Shown piece by piece: positions 7,901 through 11,191 of a stretch of 11,191 nucleotides of DNA. Positions within the stretch are counted from its first letter, which is position 1. The number at the start of each line of letters is the position of its first letter. Where the stretch lies: assembly GCA_946999645.1 (NCBI GenBank), contig CAMQDS010000022.1:1-11191 (forward strand), in the 5' to 3' direction. The notes beneath the pieces are model-generated. The model ran no database searches, was not told the origin of the DNA, and saw nothing but the letters and a program-made list of their open reading frames with translations. Position numbers and translations under genes: made by a program. This DNA is from an uncultured Bacteroidales bacterium (lineage in GTDB: Bacteria; Bacteroidota; Bacteroidia; Bacteroidales; UBA932).

Positions 7901-8226
7901 GGAAGTATTTCATTGAGGACTTTCTCTATTTCCTCATCTTCTTCCTTTACCAACTTATCGGATTCTGTTGCAAGTTCCTCCTTTTTTGAAATAGGAATAT
8001 CAGTATTAAGTTCATCCTTAATCTCCGCAATCCTCTTTTCAAAAGGAGCTTCTTTTTCCCTTAAAATACTCTTAAGGCGCTCTGTCCTTGCACGAAGTTC
8101 ATCGTTAGAAAGAGCATCTATTTCTCCATAGATTGCTAAGATTTTATTGAGTATCGGCTCAATCTGCTTCATATCCCTATCTGCCTTTGAGCCAAAAATC
8201 TTTCTTATAACGTCTGCTAAAGCCAT
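4954..8226 (-). CDS. secA: SecA preprotein translocase ATPase
   Basis: SecA couples ATP hydrolysis to pushing unfolded preproteins through SecYEG in the inner membrane. Motifs are intact and in order: Walker A MATGEGKT (191-198), Walker B/DEAD-like VDEVDSVLIDDART (298-311), MTGTA (571-575), motif V NMAGRGTD (687-694) and motif VI QLRGRAGRQGD (723-733). The C-terminal zinc-binding SEC-C tail (about 1069-1085) has C1073, C1075, C1084 and H1085, the tail used for SecB or ribosome contact in the family. At 1090 residues it is longer than E. coli SecA (901); extra sequence lies in the N-terminal region (about 60-115, charged and coil-like) and before and within the preprotein-crosslinking region (about 320-500), as is usual in Bacteroidota. 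The ATG at 8226 begins MALADVIRKIFGSK, a normal SecA N-terminus. A promoter-like sequence lies just upstream. Confidence 0.98.
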   Translation of the reverse strand: MALADVIRKIFGSKADRDMKQIEPILNKILAIYGEIDALSNDELRARTERLKSILREKEAPFEKRIAEIKDELNTDIPISKKEELATESDKLVKEEDEEIEKVLNEILPEAFAIMKSTARRFAESPTVEVTASEFDKGLSVNHDFVHINGDKAIWDNHWVAGGNEVTWDMVHYDVQLIGGIVLHEGKIAEMATGEGKTLVATLPVFLNALAGKGVHIVTVNDYLSKRDSEWMGPLYMFHGLSVDCIDKHEPNSEARKKAYCCDIIFGTNNEFGFDYLRDNMSVNLAELVQKKHHYAIVDEVDSVLIDDARTPLIISGPMAKAADDAQFNEFKPFVEKLYSLQRSLVTQTLNEAKRLIAAGDENEGSKLLYRCYKGLPKYQPLIKFLSETGMKQLMQKAENFYMQDNEREMHIVTDPLFFVINEQLHSVDMTDKGHELLAKNVNDPDFFVLPDVGSKIAEIEKSDLSLQEKNEEKDAVMEDFSIKSERVHTVIQLLKAYAMFQKDVDYVIIDNKVKIVDEQTGRIMEGRRWSDGLHQAVEAKENVDVEAATQTFATITLQNYFRMYHKLAGMTGTAETEAGEFWSIYKLDVVVIPTNRPIIRKDENDLIYKTKRAKYNAVIKKVLELRAAGRPVLVGTTDVETSELLLRMMERAGIKDAQLLNAKQHAREAEVVAHAGQSSTVTIATNMAGRGTDIKLSDEVKAHGGLAIIGTERHDSRRVDRQLRGRAGRQGDPGSSTFYVSLEDKLMRLFGSEKIAAVVDRLGMTDDDALESKMLSGSIEKAQRKVEENNFGIRKRLLEYDDVMNYQREAIYSRRRNALSGDRIEIDVMNMMIDTAYIIVEKTEGMNYEDFSGMVMAQLSIDPGFDKDFYENSKRDDIAKKLLENMNEVYNRRMEAMVSKTSPIIKRVYEEKGDVFENIAVPITDGRKVLTLPVNLKKAYETDGKELAKTLSKTIILWQIDEHWKQHLRDMDDLRQSVQNAAYEQKDPLVVYKLESYNLFSSMLEALNRDVLSFLLRAVLNVREEAPERVSKPSATDMSRMRTRRDDLTTNGEQRSNTPVRADKKVGRNDPCPCGSGLKYKNCHGKGLV

Positions 8227-8255
8227 AATAATTTCTGTTAATGTCTACATTCTTA

Positions 8256-8288
8256 CAAAGATAATCATAATTTAGAATTTTATTCAAA
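8256..8288 (-). promoter_or_regulatory. Putative secA promoter
   Basis: On the minus strand TTTG (8285-8288) is followed after 21 nt by TATCTTTG (8256-8263), matching the Bacteroidota -33/-7 pattern with a slightly long spacer. The -7 box lies about 30 nt upstream of the secA ATG. The preceding operon's terminator (8311-8352) lies just upstream, so secA-bactofilin appears to be an independent unit. Confidence 0.6.
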
Positions 8289-8310
8289 GTATTTAATATG
8301 ACTAAATAAT

Positions 8311-8352
8311 GAAATAAAAAACCCCGAAAGTCTTTTGTATGACCTTCGAGGC
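8311..8352 (-). terminator. Rho-independent terminator after the beta-barrel gene
   Basis: Read on the minus strand, the arm at 8352-8341 (GCCTCGAAGGTC) pairs with 8332-8321 (GACTTTCGGGGT) around an 8-nt loop. All 12 positions pair if G-U is allowed (four wobbles), and a run of six T followed by ATTTC comes directly after. On the plus strand the wobbles become A-C mismatches, so this one works in the minus direction only. It lies 42 nt past the stop of the outer-membrane protein gene. Confidence 0.85.
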
Positions 8353-8393
8353 TTATTCTATAATTTTCGTTTAAAAATAGTATCTGTCTTATT

Positions 8394-9095
8394 TTAAAAC
8401 ATATAACCTACACCTATATAAAACTGGTTTCTATGAGCTGACATCTCCTTTGTCCCTGAAATTCGATTTAAAAGACCAAAGTCATAACCTGTTTTAATTT
8501 GAATCATATCTAATACTTCAACTCCAAGCCCAAGTCCAAGCATAACATCAAAACGACTATAAATTCCATCCTTTCCATAGTTATTTTTCTTAGAATCATT
8601 TCCCATCTTATCCAATTCTTCCTTTATCATTTTATTTAAGTCTTTGTCAGCTATTTTAAACTTTGCTTCAATACTTGAAGTAGATGCCAAACCACAAGAA
8701 ACAGTAGGACCGGCAAAGGCAAAAACTTTAAGATTGTGTAATAAAGGATATGTATATTTCACATTAACAGGGACATCGATATAATGTTCTGAAAATAAAG
8801 TAGATAAAGAATACTGACCAATAAAAGGTAAAGTATCAAATGTAGTCTTTTTTGATAACCCATATTTATACCTAAGACCCGGTACAAGGCTTAAATTATC
8901 AAATAAGCCTAAATTATATTCGGCTTCAACAAAGAAACCGTTTAAATTATAATTTAGTGATTCAATTGGCTTTCCATCCAATTTTGTTTTAAAACTTGAG
9001 TTTGAATAACCAGCATTAACTGTAAATTGAGCAAACGCATCAATACATAAAAACATCATGGACGAAACCAAGACACTTGTTAAAATTTTCTTCAT
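8394..9095 (-). CDS. Small outer-membrane beta-barrel protein (PorT/OMP_b-brl-like)
   Basis: The 233-residue product has a Sec signal peptide with predicted cleavage after AFA (residue 22). The mature part is alternating beta-strands with Gly/aromatic girdles: FTVNAGYSNSSF, FFVEAEYNLGLF, LSLVPGLRYKYGL, IDVPVNVKYTYPL, VFAFAGPTVSCG, RFDVMLGLGLGVEV and IQIKTGYDFGLL. It ends with YIGVGYMF, whose terminal Phe is typical of outer-membrane barrels. A charged, probably surface-exposed stretch lies around residues 145-175. This fits the small 8-10-stranded 'outer membrane beta-barrel' family widespread in Bacteroidota, whose roles are mostly unknown. It lies 94 nt downstream of the hydrolase gene on the same strand, with no terminator in between, so co-transcription is possible; a strong terminator follows it. 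Confidence 0.85.
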   Translation of the reverse strand: MKKILTSVLVSSMMFLCIDAFAQFTVNAGYSNSSFKTKLDGKPIESLNYNLNGFFVEAEYNLGLFDNLSLVPGLRYKYGLSKKTTFDTLPFIGQYSLSTLFSEHYIDVPVNVKYTYPLLHNLKVFAFAGPTVSCGLASTSSIEAKFKIADKDLNKMIKEELDKMGNDSKKNNYGKDGIYSRFDVMLGLGLGVEVLDMIQIKTGYDFGLLNRISGTKEMSAHRNQFYIGVGYMF

Positions 9096-9189
9096 TTTAA
9101 TTTATTTTAGTTAATTATATCTCCCATTATAACTTTTTAAAATACAACAATAAGCATACCATAAATTTTAATAATTATAAATATAAATA

Positions 9190-11034
9190 TTATTTATCAT
9201 TTAAATTGGTCACAGGCAATTCTATATAAGATGGTCTTCCTTTCATAATATTTATATCAATCTTTGCTTTGTTATAGTCTTTATCATTTGCAAAATATTG
9301 ATTTTCAATAAATTTCTGAGGATTCATTGCAACTAAAGGATACCAACTGCTTTGTATTTGAATAATTATTTTATGATTAGGATAAAATATATGAGCAATA
9401 TCAGGCATTTCAAATTCAACTCTTTCAAGATGTCCTGGCTTTAGAGGGACTGGATTTTCATAACCCTTACGATACCTTAGAGGAAGCACATCCGCTCTCA
9501 CTAACATCTTGTATCCATCAGGTCTGCAATCAATTACCTTGATAACAACATCAGCATCAGTTGTACTGCATATCATATTTAATACAACTTTTATAGGTCC
9601 TCCTACACCAATTTTTTCTTCTAATATACCACTTTCAAATTCCAAAATATCTTTCCTTGCGTCTAAAAATCTTTGATCTCCTGCCATATAGTCACGCTCA
9701 CGACCATTTGACAAAACGTGGTAATAAGGAACTGGATTGGAAGGATCTGATATATATGAAAGAATCCCTGGCTTAACAGACCTGCCTTTTGATACTATTT
9801 TACAATCAGAAGAGAGATAGAATTTGATATTTTTTGTCTTCTTATTAGGCCACGAAGCCATTGTTTTCCATTCTGGCTTAGGAGTATTTTCTTGTGTATC
9901 ACCTGAAGGCAGTACATTTACATTGCTGATAGGTTTATTTTTTTTATTTTCAAGATAATAGGCAAAAAATGGGTATTCAATATTTTCCATAAAATATGTA
10001 GAAGAACCATTTCCGAAAAAGGCACCGTCAAGATGATTATAATCTTTTGATTTCCATGCACCATGAGCCCAAGGACCTATCACTATATATAATGGAGTAT
10101 TCGGAGATTGTTTTTTTATACTCCTATAAGTATGAAACGCCCCGTAGCAATCTTCAGCATCGTATGTTCCAGCAACCACCATAACAGCAGGTTTCACATT
10201 TCTACAATGGATAAGCGGACTTCTTTCTTTCCAAAAGTCATCATAATTCGGATGTTCTTTTATTTTATTCCAAAAATCAAGACTGTCACCGTATGGCTTC
10301 ATAAGTTCCAGCATATCACCCTTTTCCAAAAAGAAGTCATAAATATTTTTATCTATTTTTACTAAAGAAGACTTTGAACGTATAGTAGGATTATTTTTAG
10401 GTCTAAAAAACGAGCCTCCGAACCTATACATATCGGCAAGCATAAAAGCTCCATTATGATGAACATCATCTCCCATATACCAATCCGCTATTGGGGCCTG
10501 AGGAGAAACAGCCTTTATTGCTGGATGATTACTCAGAGCAGCCCAAGTTGCGTAAAAACCAGGATATGAAGTTCCTTTTACTCCTATATTTCCATTACAA
10601 AAAGTATTTTTCAAAATCCATTCTGCTGTATCATATACATCAGTACCTTCATCTATACCATCTGGCGTCTTTTTAATAGGTCTTATATTTTCATACTCCC
10701 CTTCGCTCAAATATGTACCCCTTACATTTTGTAATACTATTATGTAGTTATTTTTAACAAAAGAATACATATACTGTTTCAAGGCCTTCGAAAAACCCTT
10801 TCCATAAGGACTTAGAGAATATGGAGTACGTTGCATTATAACAGGATGCCTTTGAGTAGAATCCTTTGGTTGATATATAGATGTATATAGAGAAACGCCA
10901 TCTCTCATTTTAATTAAAACTTCTGTCTTAATATAATTTTCCTTCAGCCACCTTTCAGTTAATTTACCGGCATACATATTTTTGGGGTTAATGAATAAAA
11001 CAGATAAAATCAATAATATCAAATGCTTGTACAT
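9190..11034 (-). CDS. Secreted CocE/NonD-family alpha/beta-hydrolase (X-Pro dipeptidyl-peptidase S15-like)
   Basis: The 614-residue protein has an N-terminal signal peptide (hydrophobic 5-15, likely cleavage after MYA at 22). Residues about 36-330 are the alpha/beta-hydrolase domain: RDGVSLYTSIYQP (44-56), the oxyanion-region VRGTYLSEGEY (104-114), the nucleophile elbow GTSYPG with Ser156, the acid in AGTYDAED with Asp292, and the base in IGPWAHGAW with His324. All three catalytic positions of the CocE/PepX class are present. Residues about 380-610 fit the family's C-terminal beta-jelly-roll (PepX_C), including the IPHIF/FYPNHKI-like block near 555-567. The family includes X-Pro dipeptidyl peptidases, cocaine esterase and glutaryl acylases, so sequence alone does not fix the substrate; a periplasmic or secreted peptidase, esterase or acylase is possible. 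Length is normal for CocE/NonD proteins (about 550-650). The gene has its own -7-like box and precedes a beta-barrel gene. Confidence 0.88.
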   Translation of the reverse strand: MYKHLILLILSVLFINPKNMYAGKLTERWLKENYIKTEVLIKMRDGVSLYTSIYQPKDSTQRHPVIMQRTPYSLSPYGKGFSKALKQYMYSFVKNNYIIVLQNVRGTYLSEGEYENIRPIKKTPDGIDEGTDVYDTAEWILKNTFCNGNIGVKGTSYPGFYATWAALSNHPAIKAVSPQAPIADWYMGDDVHHNGAFMLADMYRFGGSFFRPKNNPTIRSKSSLVKIDKNIYDFFLEKGDMLELMKPYGDSLDFWNKIKEHPNYDDFWKERSPLIHCRNVKPAVMVVAGTYDAEDCYGAFHTYRSIKKQSPNTPLYIVIGPWAHGAWKSKDYNHLDGAFFGNGSSTYFMENIEYPFFAYYLENKKNKPISNVNVLPSGDTQENTPKPEWKTMASWPNKKTKNIKFYLSSDCKIVSKGRSVKPGILSYISDPSNPVPYYHVLSNGRERDYMAGDQRFLDARKDILEFESGILEEKIGVGGPIKVVLNMICSTTDADVVIKVIDCRPDGYKMLVRADVLPLRYRKGYENPVPLKPGHLERVEFEMPDIAHIFYPNHKIIIQIQSSWYPLVAMNPQKFIENQYFANDKDYNKAKIDINIMKGRPSYIELPVTNLNDK

Positions 11035-11066
11035 TATAATATAAAAATTTAAAAATTAATTATATG

Positions 11067-11074
11067 CAAAGATA
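11067..11074 (-). promoter_or_regulatory. Putative -7 box of the hydrolase gene
   Basis: The minus strand reads TATCTTTG, identical to the -7 box proposed for secA and matching TAnnTTTG, and lies about 32 nt before the ATG at 11034. No TTTG is found 19-21 nt further upstream; the nearest lies only 11 nt away. Support is therefore the -7 element and its position only. Confidence 0.45.
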
Positions 11075-11104
11075 CAAACTTGTTACAAAGAAACGTCACT
11101 TCAT

Positions 11105-11191
11105 TCAGGCATTATCATTATCAAAAGAAAGGAGCCTCTCGCAGTAATACTCATACTGCTTCCGCCGCAACTCAATCTCCCTCGGCAACCC
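11105..11191 (-). CDS. hsdS: Type I restriction-modification specificity subunit (HsdS), C-terminal 28 codons
   Basis: Read from the right edge on the minus strand, an open frame gives GLPREIELRRKQYEYY, then CERLLSF and an acidic tail, ending at TGA (11107-11105). The pattern GLPxEIxxRxKQYEYYRDxLL(T/S)F is a well-known C-terminal end of HsdS, at the base of the second conserved coiled coil that binds the methyltransferase subunits. HsdS selects the DNA target of a type I restriction-modification complex. The rest, including the target recognition domains, is outside the window. Its base composition is visibly richer in G and C than the neighbouring genes. The stop lies 70 nt upstream of the hydrolase ATG with no hairpin visible between, so the two may be partly co-transcribed. 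It is short, so the call rests on motif recognition. Confidence 0.72.
   Translation of the reverse strand, partial: GLPREIELRRKQYEYYCERLLSFDNDNA

Noticed and set aside
9145..9152. TATTGTTG on the minus strand as a -7 box for the beta-barrel gene
   Set aside because: It departs from TAnnTTTG at one fixed position and has no TTTG at the right distance, in a very AT-rich spacer where chance matches are likely.
9096..9189. AT-rich partial palindromes between the hydrolase and beta-barrel genes, considered as a terminator
   Set aside because: The possible pairings are made only of A-T, short and interrupted, with no GC core; there is no convincing hairpin, so the two genes may be co-transcribed.

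Overview
The window reads as a chromosomal segment of an AT-rich member of the Bacteroidales (Bacteroidota). The evidence is: promoter-like sequences of the Bacteroidota type (TTTG, about 19-21 nt, TAnnTTTG) instead of E. coli-type -35/-10 boxes; no strong Shine-Dalgarno sequences before the genes; a long SecA of 1090 residues with the extra segments typical of this phylum; and a DUF3575/FimB-Mfa-like surface-protein operon found in Bacteroides, Parabacteroides, Porphyromonas and relatives. I cannot name the genus.

Layout, left to right. Positions 1-26 hold the 5' end of a tRNA gene on the minus strand, cut by the window edge, with a very good promoter just upstream. Diverging from it, 193-4463 (+) is a tight three-gene operon: an OmpA-like/DUF3575 outer-membrane protein, a FimB/Mfa2- or DUF6562-like lipoprotein, and a longer paralogue of that lipoprotein carrying an extra C-terminal GLUG-type beta-helix. 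It ends at a perfect 17-bp hairpin (4484-4523) that can also serve the convergent bactofilin gene. On the minus strand, 8226 to 4549 encodes SecA and then, 21 nt later, a bactofilin; secA has its own promoter-like sequence. Next, also on the minus strand, 11034 to 8394 encodes a secreted alpha/beta-hydrolase of the CocE/NonD (peptidase S15-like) family and then a small outer-membrane beta-barrel protein, ending in a hairpin plus U-run at 8311-8352. At the right edge (11105-11191, minus) are the last 28 codons of what looks like a type I restriction specificity subunit (HsdS).

How the genes work together. SecA drives export of everything here with a signal peptide: the DUF3575 protein, the two lipoproteins, the hydrolase and the beta-barrel protein. 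The three-gene operon probably makes a cell-surface adhesive structure: the DUF3575 protein as an outer-membrane/periplasmic component, the short lipoprotein as anchor or subunit, and the GLUG-bearing paralogue as an adhesin or tip. Bactofilin is a cytoplasmic scaffold polymer. No mobile element, CRISPR array or defence island is visible apart from the HsdS tail, which shows that a type I restriction-modification locus lies just past the right edge. Most of the window is ordinary core genome; the least ordinary parts are the composite fimbrial/GLUG lipoprotein and the HsdS tail.
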